From Chrysogorgia sp. JL179-B06 (Eukaryota; Cnidaria; Anthozoa; Scleralcyonacea; Chrysogorgiidae), in contig JAYKKM010000504.1 in NCBI GenBank assembly GCA_035772405.1, positions 913,501 to 977,500 on the forward strand: a DNA stretch of 64,000 nucleotides, written 5' to 3'. Under the pieces are notes generated by a model. That model saw only the letters and a program-made list of their open reading frames with translations. It had not been told where the DNA came from and ran no database searches. Below are positions 51,361 to 63,899 of the stretch, in pieces (within the stretch, counting starts at the first letter, position 1; each line of letters starts with the position of its first letter). The position numbers and the translations under genes were made by a program.

Positions 51361-51850
51361 ATTTGGTTTCAGACATGAAAGTTTGTACCATCCTTCCGCA
51401 AGAGAAGCGTCTCATTTTTAAACTTGGCACCACACATCCTCTTGGTCTTAACGAACGTTTTTCTTTTATTTAATTTCCCACAAGTTTTTTGTTATTTTAG
51501 TTTTCCTAGAACTTTTTTATTATTAGCCTATGCACTTTCATTCCTTTTCAAATTTTTTGTTTCTTACTGCTTTACTATATCGCCTAATCCCCTTAATATT
51601 GGACCTGTCATTTCTCCCTCCCCCTCTAATCGACTGTAAAAATAGCAAATGATTTAACTTTTCGCATCTCAGTAATTATCAGTTTGTTTATCTCCCGTGC
51701 ATTTGATTGGCTACTTTCTACTTGTGACACCCTTTTGGCATATATATATATATAAGCCCTATTTATGTTATTTCATCTCGTCATGGGCTCCGCTCGAAAC
51801 GTCAGTATCTCGTCACTAAATTCTTGGCAGTTTATAAACCACCTTTTCAC
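51361..51850 (+). pseudogene. Penelope-like 3' fragment, copy 2a
   Basis: Starts within the GIY-YIG C-terminal region (TTTCAGACATGAAAG), continues through the 3' UTR (TTGGACCTGTCATTTCTCCC), the TA tract at about 51741-51753, and a deleted hammerhead region (GGGCTCCGCTCGAAACGTC at about 51786). It meets (TA)n and lies tail-to-tail with copy 2b. Confidence 0.85.
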
Positions 51851-51852
51851 TT

Positions 51853-51856
<4 letters not shown>

Positions 51857-51921
<65 letters not shown>

Positions 51922-51944
51922 TAGCTTTGCAAGTTTATTTTCAA

Positions 51945-51975
<31 letters not shown>
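51857..51975. repeat. Two (TA)n tracts around a TTTGCAAGTTTATTTTC segment
   Basis: TA tracts (51857-51917, 51949-51975) flank TTAGCTTTGCAAGTTTATTT. The same segment next to (TA)n occurs at 60895-60930, so it is part of the repeat's terminal structure. Confidence 0.9.
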
Positions 51976-54060
51976 GCAAAGTGAAAAGGTGGTAAACTGC
52001 CAAGAATTTAGTGACGAGATACTGACGTTTCGAGCGGAGCCCTTCATCAGAGTAAGACGAGATGAAATAAAATAAATAGGGCTTATATATATGCCAAAAG
52101 GGTGTCACAGGTGGAAAGTAGCCAATCAAATGCACGGGAAATAAACTAACTAATAATTAATGAGATGGGAAAAGTTAAATCATTTACTATTTTTACAGTC
52201 GATCAATAAGCAGACTGAGGGGACGGGAAAAATGACAGGTCCAATATTCAAGGGGATTAGGCGATAATAATAGAAACAAAGACTTGAAAAGGAATGAAAG
52301 TGCATAAGCTAATAATAAAAAGTTCCAAGCAAAATAAAATAACAAAAAACTTTTAGGAAATTAAATAAAAGAAAAACGATCGTTAAGACCAAGAGGATGT
52401 GTGGTGCCAAGTTTAAAAATGAGACGCTTCTCTTGCCGCTTGCGGTTATCGTTGCCACCGGAGATGGGAAGGATGGCACAGACTTTCATGTCTGAAACTA
52501 AATGGTTAGAGCTGTTGAAATGGCAGGCTACAGGTTTGTCACCATCATTGATCCTCACGGAACGAAGATGTTCAGCAAACCTGTCTGAAAGGCGTCGCCC
52601 AGTTTCACCGATGTAGATTTTAGGGCATTTATTGCAAGAAATGCAATAAATTATGTTGGTGGACGTGCATGAAAAAGAATGACGGATTGTGTGGTCGAAT
52701 TTGGGGGCAGTAATAACTGTAGTTATGTAGAGAAAGGGCATGTGTTACAGGCCGGGAACGTCTCAGGATCATTTTGTAAAATGTGAAAATTCCGATTAAA
52801 AATATTTTTAACTTTAAAATTGAAAGGATGAAATGTTAGAACTAAAGGAATTTTATTGTTTGAAACTCGTTCCAAAGATGGTTCAAGGGCGTCTATACGG
52901 GGGACGAGAAAAGCTTTCTGAACGGCGAGGTCTAAAAGGTTGGTAGGGTAACCAAGTTGGACAAAAAAAGATCTCATTTCCATTGATTTGGCATGAAAAT
53001 CTTGGTCGTCGCTACATAAGCGGCGAAGACGCAAGAATTGAGAGTAAGGGATGGATTGCTTAGTGTGGTTGGGATGAGAGGATGAAAATAGAAGATAACT
53101 ATGGGAGTCAGTAGGCTTGTACGAGACCGACGTTTTCAGCGAATCACCATTAATCGAAATTAAAATATCAAGGAACGACACAGAGGTCTCGCTGATTTCC
53201 CACGTGAACTTCAGAGCAGGATGAAAATCATCAACAAAATTGATGAACTGCTCTAAAAGGACACGTGAACACGACGCTGTTCCTAAACAGTCATCGATAA
53301 ATGTGCCGAAAAAATCAGGCAAGGGACCCGTGTATTGTTCAAAGATCTGTTTTTCAACATAACCAACAAATAAGTTAGCATAGTTTGGACCCATTTTGGT
53401 GCCCACCGCAACATCACTTATTTGTTGATAATGTTCACCATCAAACGAAAAATTGTTAAGGGTAAGCACTAGTTCTGCTAAGCGGAGTAACGTGGTTGTG
53501 GAGGGTTCTAAAGTGCGCTGATCAAAGAAAAACTTCAGAGCTTCAAGGCCATCACAATGGGGAATGACGGTGTATAAGGACTAATTGACGTCCATCGTGA
53601 AAATAAATTTATCGGAACTACTGAAACGTAACTGGTCGAAAATTTGCAAGGCATGTTTAGTATCTTTGATATAAGAAGGCAACTTCTTTACCAAAGGATA
53701 CATAACGTTGTCTAGAAACGCCACCTTTGTCCGCAGGTTTTATGACAACGTCATTTCGGCATCGTAATGAATTCAAAGCTAGAAGCTCTTCTTTGTTCAG
53801 GTTATGAACTTGTCAGTTTCTGCGCGGAGGGTGCAATTTATCAATGTCATGGCGGTATTGTCTTACGAAAAGATCAAGGGAAGAAAAATCGCCTTCGGAT
53901 GGGGACCAAGACGACTTCTTGGGGTTGAGTTCTTCGAAAATATCCTTATTGCTATTGAAAGTGGGCTTATCATGAAAAAAGGCTTTGAGGCACATGCGGC
54001 GGAAGAAAGATTCGGTATCCTCTTTAACTGAAAATAGATCGATGGCCCCGGAGTTGGGAA
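51976..54060 (-). pseudogene. Penelope-like retroelement, copy 2b, best preserved
   Basis: Minus strand, N- to C-terminal: an upstream domain (SLDLFVRQYRHDIDKLHP, about 53813-54060), NLNKEELLALNSLR and VIKPADKGG (RT start, about 53740-53800), an internal deletion at about 53735, DNVMYPLVKKLPSYIKDTKH, FTMDV then a stop, SFDGEHYQQIS, GTKMGPNYANLFVGY and the catalytic FIDDCLGT (frame 52723-53469). Then, after a frameshift, the GIY-YIG nuclease in frame 52361-52741: NIIYCISCNKCPKIYIGETG, RFAEHL. A hammerhead-like motif lies in the 3' region. Loss of the mid-RT and the breaks make it inactive. Confidence 0.92.
52018..52056 (-). ncRNA. Hammerhead-like ribozyme motif of Penelope-like copy 2b
   Basis: Stem I TACT/AGTA, core CTGATGA, one extra A, stem II GGGC-TCC-GCTC (one G-U pair), GAAAC, and GTC with C at the cleavage position. 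Stem III is minimal. All invariant core bases are present; the extra base after A9 leaves activity open. Hammerhead motifs are known in Penelope-like elements. Confidence 0.6.
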
Positions 54061-54065
54061 CAAAC

Positions 54066-54125
54066 TGAGACCTTTGATATAAACCTTTGATATAGACCTT
54101 TGATATAAACCTTTGATATAAATGA
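54066..54125. repeat. CCTTTGATATAAA tandem repeat, four units
   Basis: A short array at the 5' end of Penelope-like copy 2b, ending in ATGACCCCCC. Confidence 0.9.
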
Positions 54126-54238
54126 CCCCCCGATATAAACAACGACTAATAAAAGTAACGTGACTGGAAAAACGGGTTTTAGATAAAACAAGACGCCCGC
54201 TGCGCTAGGCGTTAACTCGGGCTACTTGAGGTTGTGGC

Positions 54239-54590
54239 TTGTTGAAAGACATTGTAGGCAAATTCAATATACACAAATCTATAGTTGTAGGTACAATGGT
54301 ACATGTAATGATACAGCTGTCAGTGCAGGGGTGGTTAAATTTTCCATCATTGCAAACCCATAACGTATTGTTGGCCAACGGCTTTGATTATATGAAGGTG
54401 AGTTGGCTCAGTATTGAGAAGTCTGCCCCACCAAGTGAGCCATCCTGTTTGCTGCCTAATCCAGTTCTAGTCAACAGGGTCAACCTGGCAAGCAAGCCCG
54501 GCCTGTGCTCATGTAACAACAATTCATCTGGCCAGTCCCGCAAACAGGTTCAGTTTGAGCAAGTATTAAATCAGTTATATTGTTTAATGT
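54239..54590 (+). CDS. Possible coding fragment interrupted by a SINE
   Basis: An open frame with protein-like stretches (HNVLLANGFDYMKVSWLSIE, KPGLCSCNNNSSGQSRKQVQ) that becomes SINE tail sequence at about 54590. No domain, no splice sites; low weight. Confidence 0.25.
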
Positions 54591-54594
54591 TTAA

Positions 54595-54948
54595 TGTTTA
54601 CTATTTATATAGCGCAAATTAGCATGTGTATATGATCAAATGCGCTTTACAACATCGACAATTTATTCTATTATATTCAGTAACTAGTACCCAGTACCCC
54701 AATCAATTAACCTTAGCTATTTATTTTTACAGTTTTTATCATCATTAGTTTTCCTAACTATTTATCCTAACCCGCCCTGTCAACTTCCCTGTGGGAGGAA
54801 ACCGGACAACCCGGAGAAAACCCACGACTTTCGGCAGAGTGTTGACCAACTCTTTCCACGTGCGATCAAATGTCCGAACACAGGATTCGAACTCTTGAGC
54901 TCAGAGGTGGGAGGCAGTGGCCCTGACCACTAGGCCACCGAAGCCCCA
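54595..54948 (-). repeat. tRNA-derived SINE, full length
   Basis: The minus strand reads a Pol III head with A box TGGCCTAGTGGTCAGGGC and B box GAGTTCGAATCCTGT, then a central domain with TTTTCTCCGGGTTGTCCGG and TTTCCTCCCACA. It ends with a tail GTAAAGCGCATTTGATCATA and TTTGCGCTATATAAAT. The head resembles a tRNA, but an intact cloverleaf cannot be drawn. The tail matches the 3' end of the LINE at 57.6-60.8 kb. Confidence 0.9.
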
Positions 54949-54951
54949 CTC

Positions 54952-55095
54952 AGTACTTGTCACTGGAAACCCCTACGGCTGGGGTTTAGGATGTTATTTT
55001 CCCCTATACTGTAGGTGGGGCATTTTCTTAGATTTGTTTCTTGATAAGTCTAATCTCTCATACTTACCTGGGGTTTCCAGTGACAAGTGCATTTA
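54952..55095. repeat. Inverted repeat, 140 bp
   Basis: ACTTGTCACTGGAAACCCC (about 54955) is mirrored by GGGGTTTCCAGTGACAAGT (about 55071-55090). Inner halves pair partly (CTACGGCTGGGGTTTAGG; CCCCTATACTGTAGGTGGGG). It abuts the SINE. Confidence 0.8.
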
Positions 55096-55099
55096 AATC

Positions 55100-56140
55100 A
55101 AACCATTTAGCTGGCAGTAGCAAGACATCATAAGCAAAACAGCTTAAAGAAATATAATTCAAAATCTTTATTTCTTTGTGAAGTCAACATTTTGAGCCAG
55201 TAAACATATTCATAAATTTAGCACATTTATTATTGGGCCAGCTCGCTTCATGTAATATAAAAAATGTATCTGGCTGTACAGACCAAGTAACAGTTGGCAA
55301 ATGGTGTGCTTGTTAGCAAGTCTGGCATATGTGGGCTAGCCTGCCTCATGCACTGTAATATCAGGACTATTATTACTATCTCGATTAGAGAGCGAGCTTT
55401 CCTCCTGCATGTACAGCTTGCCTTCATAATATACAGCTATAGTAATCATGAAACTAGCCAAAAATCAGTATGAAAAGTTTGTATCTGTCTGTGCAGACCA
55501 AGTAACTGTTGTAACAATGGAAAGTACATGGCAACAGGCTGTCATTGATAAACCAGCAAATAACAAACTCTTTACTCTTTGATCTTGATAGTTGGTATGG
55601 GTGTAATTGAGTTGATCGATACAGACTTATTGATAACCAGCACATTTTGGAGGCCCATTTAAGCTTACACATATCAAGTGAAACAGGTTTATTCGAGAAG
55701 CAATTATAGAATTCAAAAGTGGACACTTTTGAAAGGTTGCTCTAAAATCTCTAAATAATTATAATGTCGAAGGTTTATATATTGTGTATGAAACAATAAA
55801 CTGTTGATTAACATCGACTTTATTTTGTATATATAGACATATAAACAATAAAAATGCAGGCAACAAAGCTTATAAAACATATTACAGTTACCTCAGAACA
55901 GTTAACATATTTTCAAAAACATATTAGAGTTACCTCAGAACAGTTAACATATTTTTACACAGCATTCATATGTTGAGTTTTATAAACAATAAACAATGCA
56001 GGCAACAAAGCTTATAAAACATATTACAGTTACCTCAGAACAGTTAACATATTTTCGCACAGCATTCATACGTTGAGTTTCATATTAAATTGTTAAACAT
56101 AGGTTTAATCGAGTACACATCAGCGTACAGGTACGGCATT
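55100..56140. other. Non-coding stretch with a direct duplication
   Basis: ATGCAGGCAACAAAGCTTAT through CAGAACAGTTAACATATTTT occurs at about 55854-55915 and again at 55996-56055, with TTACCTCAGAACAGTTAACA a third time at about 55930. A minus-strand frame (56142-56417, MPRPLSINATADF...) is protein-like at its start but unassigned. Confidence 0.45.
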
Positions 56141-56693
56141 TTCAGTGTACGGGCTGTTGTAAGATGCCCCCAGATTGCCCCCCCCCCGTATCTGTTACTA
56201 GGACCAAATGTCCCCCTTGCGATCCACACTTGTAGTACAAGGTAAAATAGTTTGGAAACGAACGTGAAACTTTTAAAGCGTTCAACCGATCAAGAGACTT
56301 CATTCCGACGATTTGAAATGATTCAAAAGCTTTGTCTATGATAATTTTTGCACTGACATTGTGAGACCATGCATAAATGAAGTCAGCCGTAGCGTTAATT
56401 GAAAGTGGTCGCGGCATTCGACGAATAGTTATATTAGCATCTCTTTAAAAACTGTCGAATTTAACATGCGAATTTGCCATTACAATTCTGTGCGCGCTCT
56501 TCGACTTTCCCACTGCTAAAAAAACTTGAAGTGGACCTAGTAGACATTCAACGACAAAGATGTGGATCCGATTGTGGCCGTTTCGCAGTCGTATACGCGG
56601 TTTCGGTGGAGTTCGGTGAGTTCTCACAGTCAGTACAGTTCCCCCAAGTTAAAATGCGACCACATCTGTTGTTATGCCTGGAGAAAGGGAAAT

Positions 56694-57088
<395 letters not shown>

Positions 57089-57089
57089 C

Positions 57090-57240
<151 letters not shown>

Positions 57241-57245
57241 CAATA

Positions 57246-57425
57246 TATATTGAAAGGATTTATGGTGAAGGAAAATTTCCAGTGTTGGTATACATACATT
57301 TTAAGACCAAACCGGGACCAGTTGCGAAAAATGCAACTTAGCGGCCTTCCGGTAGGAATTGAACCCGCGACCCTGCGATTGCTAGTGCAGCGCTCTGACC
57401 ACTGAGCTACGGAAGCCGTTGCCGA
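57246..57425 (-). repeat. tRNA-derived SINE, second family
   Basis: Minus strand: GGCTTCCGTAGCTCAGTGGT (A box in a D-arm), then a GCGGGTTCAATTCCTACCGG B box and T-arm. The acceptor stem is nearly complete, but the anticodon stem does not close, so it is not a working tRNA. The body contains TTGCATTTTTCGCAACTGG and TTTTCCTTCACCATAAA, and it ends in TATATTGA-(TA)n. A fragment lies at 3029-3091. Confidence 0.85.
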
Positions 57426-57433
57426 GAGCCTAG

Positions 57434-57585
<152 letters not shown>

Positions 57586-57756
57586 ATATATAATAATAAT
57601 AATAATAATAATTTAATAACTTATATTGCGCAAATTACATGATTATGATCAAATGCGCATTACAATCAATGTTGTATCTAATTAAAATACAATAATCTAT
57701 AATACAATTTGAAGGTAAAACAAAACAGAATACAGTGTGACTAAATGGTATTAATA

Positions 57757-59389
57757 TTATGAAGTATATGCTAACCTAAAAAAGTGTGTTTTAAGATGAC
57801 TTTTAAAATTGGTCACGGAACCCATTAATCTTAGTTCCACTGGCAAGGCATTCCATAGCTTAGGAGCAGCAACAAGAAAAGCCCTGTCACCTAAAGTTTT
57901 AAGCGTCTTACAATTCGGATAACAAAGCAATAATCCATTTGAAGACCTCAAATTATAGCCAGAAGTTTTCACGGATAGTAAACTAGTTATGTAAGATGGA
58001 GCAAGGCCATGAAGCGCCTTGAACGTAATTAACAAGATCTTATAATTAACACGATATCTTACAGGTAGCCAATGCAATTCTGAGAGTAATGGCGTAATGT
58101 GGCAGAATCTAGTAGCTTTACAGATAAGTCTAGCTGCGGCATTTTGGACTCGTTGAAGCTTATTTAGTTGACAATTTGGCAAACCGTATAGTAGGCTGTT
58201 ACAATAGTCAACACGACTTGATATAAAGGCATGCACTAGGATTTCCGTGGTTTCGCGGGACAAATATTTCCTGATACGTCGTATATTGTGCAGATGGTAA
58301 AACGCTGAGCTGGATAACTTAGTAATATGGGTAGACATAGACAATTCAGAATCAAACCAAGATCCAAGGTTTCTGACTGAAGTGACGGGAGTCACTTCAG
58401 AAGTGCCAACAACAATATGATCTATATCAACTTTGGCCAGTTGTTGACGAGTACCTAGTAAGATAAATTCAGTTTTGTTGTCATTAAGCATCAGCTTGTC
58501 AGTGATCATCCAGTTTCTTATCTCCCTGATACACCTAGTCATCGACTCAACAGCAAATTCAGAGTTTGTAGACACTTTTGGGCTGAATGAAAGGTAAAGT
58601 TGAGAGTCGTCAGCGTAACAATGGACTTGCGGTAAGTGTGCCTCAACTATGTCAAACAGCTTATTAGTATAAATTGTGAACAACAAAGGCCCAAGGCAAG
58701 ATCCTTGTGGAACACCACAGGAGAGATTAAACTTTTTTGACAATCCACCATTTACAGATACTCGCTGCGAACGATTAGTTAAGTAGGAACTGAACCATGT
58801 CAATGCATCATCGTTTACCCCAAGTTTGGAACGTAAGCGATCAACCAATATGCCATGATCAATAGTATCAAACGCAGCGCTCAAGTCAAGTAAAATTAGT
58901 AGGGTAACATGTTGGTCATTCATGTTCATCAGAATGTCATTCTTCACTTTCAGTAATGCTGTTTCTGTACTATGATGAACTTTATATGCTGATTGGTGGA
59001 TGGAATGGAGATTGTTTTCTGACATGTGCAGATTTAATTGTTCGGCGGCAGCCCTTTCAGATAACTTAGAGATATATGGTAGATTGCTAAGCGGACGAAA
59101 ATTTTTGAAGGCCAGTATCAAGACCAGGCTTTTTAATCGATGGAAACACAAGAGCTTCCTTCCATTTATCAGCGAAATAGCTAGATTCAAATGACAAGTT
59201 AATCATTGAAGTGATAGCAGGAAGGAGTAGATCCAGTAGCTCAACAACTAGTGTCGTGGGCATGGGGTCCAAAGGGCAGGATTTTTTGGCCGCCTTCATG
59301 ATCATATCTCGGACCTCTTCTTGGGAAAGAGTCTTGAAATTGGTGAAGGAAACATTTGAAGCGCAAGCATTGACATCTAGGGGCAACAT
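57757..59389 (-). pseudogene. LINE reverse transcriptase domain
   Basis: 59087-59389 encodes the linker (AAKKSCPLDPMPTTLV, FADKWKEALV). After a frameshift near 59110 the 57757-59190 frame gives RPLSNLPYISKLSE, LLDLSAAFDTIDH (motif A), SCGVPQGSCLGPLLF (motif B), CYADDSQLYL (motif C, catalytic), KTEFILLGT, NLGSWFDSEL, and a C-terminal segment WNALPVELRLMGSVTNFKSH. It makes the element's cDNA. Apart from the two frame breaks it is complete. Confidence 0.93.
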
Positions 59390-60737
59390 TTACCTCAGTG
59401 GATAAGGATGAAACAGTTAGAGCGTCCAGTGATTTATGAATGTTTTCAATCTTTTTGATGAAAAATTGACCAAAGTCATTGGCAAGGACGATGGGAACCT
59501 TGTTTGATGGAAATGATGTGTCACGGGGTTCACATAGTAATGCCTTTGTGGCTCGGAACAACTTGTTCTGGTCAGAGCTGTTATCATGAATATAGCTAGT
59601 ATAATATTCCTGACGAGCAACATTCATAATATACGTAGCATGATTTTTTGAAGCCTTGAATGCTGCAAGATCTAGCATAGAGTGTGAAGTTCGCCATTTT
59701 CTTTCAGCTTTCCTTCTAGACCTTATCGCATTTTTTATTTCACTGTTAAACCATGGCTCTCGTTTCCGATTTACGACAACCTTTGTCTTGAGAGGTGCAT
59801 GCAGATCAAGCAAGGTCGACAAAGTAGAATTATAGCACTCAGCTAGCTCATCCAAGTTAGAAAATTGTTTAATGCAAAGGTCAGTTATAGCAAGGTCTTT
59901 ACGAACTGCATCAATGTCAATAGATTTAAGTTTCATGTACGTGATCTTTTTAGAAATAGGTTGTGGTTTAACATTATTGATTTGGCAAAGAACAGCAGCA
60001 TGATCAGATATATAGCGATCTATTAAAGGGCTAGCAGTTATTATACGGTCATATTTTCTAGTGATCAACAGGTCCAGAGTATGGCCTCCCTCATGTGTAG
60101 GTAGTTTAACATGCTGCTCAAGTCCCATAGATTCAAGAATATCGAGAAATTCATTTGCATCAGGGTCATTAGCTTGGTCAACATGTATGTTAAAGTCGCC
60201 AGTAATAATCAATGGATCAGGAGATAATATAATAGATTCAAGATACGTGATAAATTCATTGAAAAACGTATTAATAGTTACCGGATGACTTGCAGAATAA
60301 GGAGGGCGGTATATTATGGCTAGTCTTGCTTTGAATGAGCTTATATTTATGCCCCATTCAGAGAATTCAAATGCATCATTTTCTCCAGTGTTGATTTTAG
60401 TAACACCAATATTCTCTCTAAAGAGCAAGGCTGTTCCACCGCCCTTACGGCCAATACGATGTTGATGAACAAATTTATACGTAGACGGAATAATCTCTAG
60501 TTTAGCAGCAGTATCTTTATCAGTTAGCCAGGTTTCAGTGAAAGCAAACAAATCCGCGTTTGAGGCGTGGATGTAGTTACGTAAGTCAGCCGATTTAGAC
60601 TTAATTGAGCGAACATTTACAGAGCACAATGTGAGAGGCAGGCTTTGTAAGGCGAACAAAGGAGAGCGTTTGATTTCTATAAGATTATTTGTGTTGATAG
60701 AGCCAGAGGTGTCAGTATGAATATTTAATTTCTTCAA
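59375..60737 (-). pseudogene. LINE endonuclease domain
   Basis: AP-endonuclease motifs in order: LCSVNVRSIKSK (Asn), FTETWLTDKD (Glu), YRPPYS (Tyr), ITGDFNIHVDQAN (Asp/Asn), HTLDLLITR, and YISDHAAV (His). All catalytic positions are present. A linker follows with REPWFNSEIKNAIRSRRKAE. The first base in frame is a TTG, not an ATG, which fits a 5' truncation. It nicks target DNA to prime reverse transcription. The frame is lost near 59389. Confidence 0.92.
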
Positions 60738-60892
60738 AATTGGAATATGTAAATGTCCTTCTTGTCGTTTTTCCGATAGATTTCCTTCGTAAGAAGTCTG
60801 TGATTGATATATATATATATATATATACTTCTAGTTTACTTCATGTCAGCATCTGTGTAACGTACTTAATAGAACGCGTCATACCCATTCAA

Positions 60893-61083
<191 letters not shown>

Positions 61084-61088
61084 AATAT

Positions 61089-61132
61089 CTACAGACACGT
61101 GTTTCACTGTTCCACACAGCTCATCAGTGTAG
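61089..61132 (-). ncRNA. Type I hammerhead ribozyme, canonical core
   Basis: Minus strand: stem I CTACA/TGTAG (5 bp), CTGATGA, stem II GCTGT-GTGGA-ACAGT starting directly after A9, GAAAC, a self-complementary stem III ACAC/GTGT, then C at the cleavage position. All invariant hammerhead bases are present and, unlike the other motifs here, there is no extra base after A9. Self-cleavage is expected after C (complement of 61094). It is flanked by (TA)n on both sides, as expected for a retrozyme or Penelope-like terminal repeat. Confidence 0.82.
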
Positions 61133-61155
61133 CTTGGTACAATCTAGATATGTCC

Positions 61156-62170
<1,015 letters not shown>

Positions 62171-63437
62171 ATGGTATCTTTTACCTGGTCGTCGAAAGCC
62201 GTTGCATTAAAATGGATGTTCTTCTTTAATTTATCAAGCTCAATAACATATCAGGAATATTTGGCATTGTATCTGAAGCAACTAGGCTTCACCGCCAAAC
62301 AAATCGGCTTGACAAATCTCTGGGGATTTCCAACTCTATTTCTCCCTCTGATTGCAGTTTTCGCCGATCGATATCGAGCAAGAAAATTGGTTTTAGTTGT
62401 ATGCATTCCTGTACTTATTCTGCTGTCATTGGCGCCGCTTACACTGCTGCCCAATGTTACGCACTCGTGTAATACAAGACAAAGTGATTATTTAAATAAT
62501 GGGACCAACGACTTCTTGAATACAACCGTGTGGGATACAAATATCTCCGATTTGTCACTCAAAATATCGAATAACCCATCAAATGTTGTAGTTTTACCAT
62601 CAGAAGGACAGTCGATCTTCTCAGTCTCAGATAATCAGTCTTATATCGTGAACCAAACGTGGAACTCATTGAAATGGAACGCTTCTGTCTCTAGTAGCTC
62701 CTTCATATTTCTGGTGATGGTTTTGATTAGAGTGTTATACTTCATCATCAGTTTATCCGTTTTCTTACTGTATAACGTGGCTGTCATGACGTACATCAAG
62801 AAAGAAAGGGCGAACTACGGTTCGTACTTATGCTGGGCCGAAATTGGAACTAGTATTTCTTTATTTTCCGTCGGCATGATCGCGTCGTACGTAACGAGCA
62901 CAGTTTGTGGTGAAGTCATGCATGGATATTTCGTAACGTTCCCATTCGTAGCCATTACTATGAGTTTATCGCTCGTTGCTCTTCCATGGATCTCTTTTGA
63001 ATATCTCGAACATAGAGTAATCAACTGGGCCGAAGCGAAAAGCGTTATCTTTAGCAGACACTATATGTTCATGCTGTTAATTGCTTTTTATGTTGGGTCT
63101 TGTTATTCATTTCAATATTACTGGGAGTATTGGTACATTGCCGCGCTTTCTGGAAGCCCGAAACTCATAGCAGTTGCAGGTGTAATTCGTCGACCTTTTA
63201 CAGGACTCTGGTTACTTTTGGCAGGGAAGCTTATAAACAGTCTTGGTGAGCTTCGAACCATGGCGATAGCCCTCTTTATCTACGCAGTTAGCGAGATTTC
63301 TTTATCGTTTATTCGACTCTCGTATCTTGTCCTAGTTATCGATTTTTTTCAGGCATCAGCATACGCTTTTTCGTATTCAGCGTTAACAGTTCATTTTTCA
63401 AAAGCTGGATCGAAAGCCTCTTCTGCTGTAGTATTAG
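62171..63437 (+). CDS. MFSD6-like major facilitator transporter, first coding exon
   Basis: An ATG at 62171 starts 422 codons plus one base, ending at a donor TTAG|GTAAGG (phase 1). The product is a 12-helix-type MFS membrane protein, of which about ten helices are in this exon. LKWMFFFNLSSSITYQEYLA (helix 1) is followed by ALYLKQLGFTAKQIGL, typical of the MFSD6 (MFS_1-like) family, and ADRYRARK, the loop 2-3 MFS signature. A large loop (about residues 95-172) carries many N-x-S/T sites (NGTND, NTTV, NISD, NQSY, NQTW, NASV) and should face outside or the lumen. Later helices include GSYLCWAEIGTSISLFSVGM and YWEYWYIAALSGSPKL. The end, SYSALTVHFSKAGSKASSAV, matches the family's segment before its last helices. 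The substrate is unknown. The last helices should be on a following exon beyond the window. Confidence 0.88.
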
Positions 63438-63750
63438 GTAAGGATTACAATTTATTAATGATCACGATATTTGAGATAATGTAAACGTTGTCAATTGTAG
63501 AGGAAATACATCGGATAACCAGCTATGCATATCGCAACTATAATAATCATTATATACCGAAATAATTTAACAGCGTTTCCTTGACATTATACATCTATAT
63601 ATACTGAACTCGCGTTGTTAAGATCTCAACAACGGTTTTTCTACACTAGACCCTCCAGTTGTTCGGGCGAAGTTTCATATAAATCCAGAAATGATCGGTA
63701 GTAAAATTCGAAAATAAAATCAGCTGTTATTTCTAAAATAAAGCATTATC
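63438..63750. other. Start of MFSD6-like intron
   Basis: From the donor GTAAGG onward, no recognised feature. Confidence 0.6.
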
Positions 63751-63756
63751 GTAAGA

Positions 63757-63811
63757 GTTAGGGTTAGTATTAGGGTTAGGGTTAGGGTTAGGATTGTGTT
63801 GGGGTTAGGAC
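63757..63811. repeat. Interstitial telomere-like TTAGGG tract
   Basis: GTTAGGGTTAGTATTAGGG, then three perfect TTAGGG units and variants (GTTGGGGTTAGG). A related degenerate tract occurs at about 23980-24034 on the other strand (CCTAACCCTAACC), and another at 807-842. Confidence 0.85.
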
Positions 63812-63857
63812 TATTTTTTAAATTCGGGATATTTATATGAAACGTCAGCCAGTTTTT

Positions 63858-63899
63858 CCCTCGCAAGCGAGCTCGCGAAGCGACCGAGCGATGCGAGGG
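63858..63899. repeat. GC fold-back with GCGAAGC apex
   Basis: CCCTCGCA and TGCGAGGG enclose GCTCGCGAAGCGACCGAGC, a hairpin with the GAA loop (GCGAAGC at 63875-63881). The layout resembles the repeats at 376 and 49078, but the sequence is different. A second CGCATGCGAGGTGACGAAGCG stretch follows at about 63951. Confidence 0.75.

Noticed and set aside
51110..51421. Long overlapping open frames (for example 103 codons rich in Arg and Asp)
   Set aside because: They arise from the stop-free GACGCAAGACGAAC minisatellite in all frames.
55066..55077. ATACTTACCTGG, identical to the first 12 bases of U1 snRNA
   Set aside because: The following bases do not match U1 and the stretch belongs to the inverted repeat at 54952-55095; judged coincidence.
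57340..57420. A tRNA gene on the minus strand
   Set aside because: D-arm and T-arm are good, but the anticodon stem does not close and position 1 of the acceptor is mismatched. A SINE body follows directly, so it is annotated as a SINE head.
60061..60288. 75-codon plus-strand frame
   Set aside because: Antisense to the LINE endonuclease domain.
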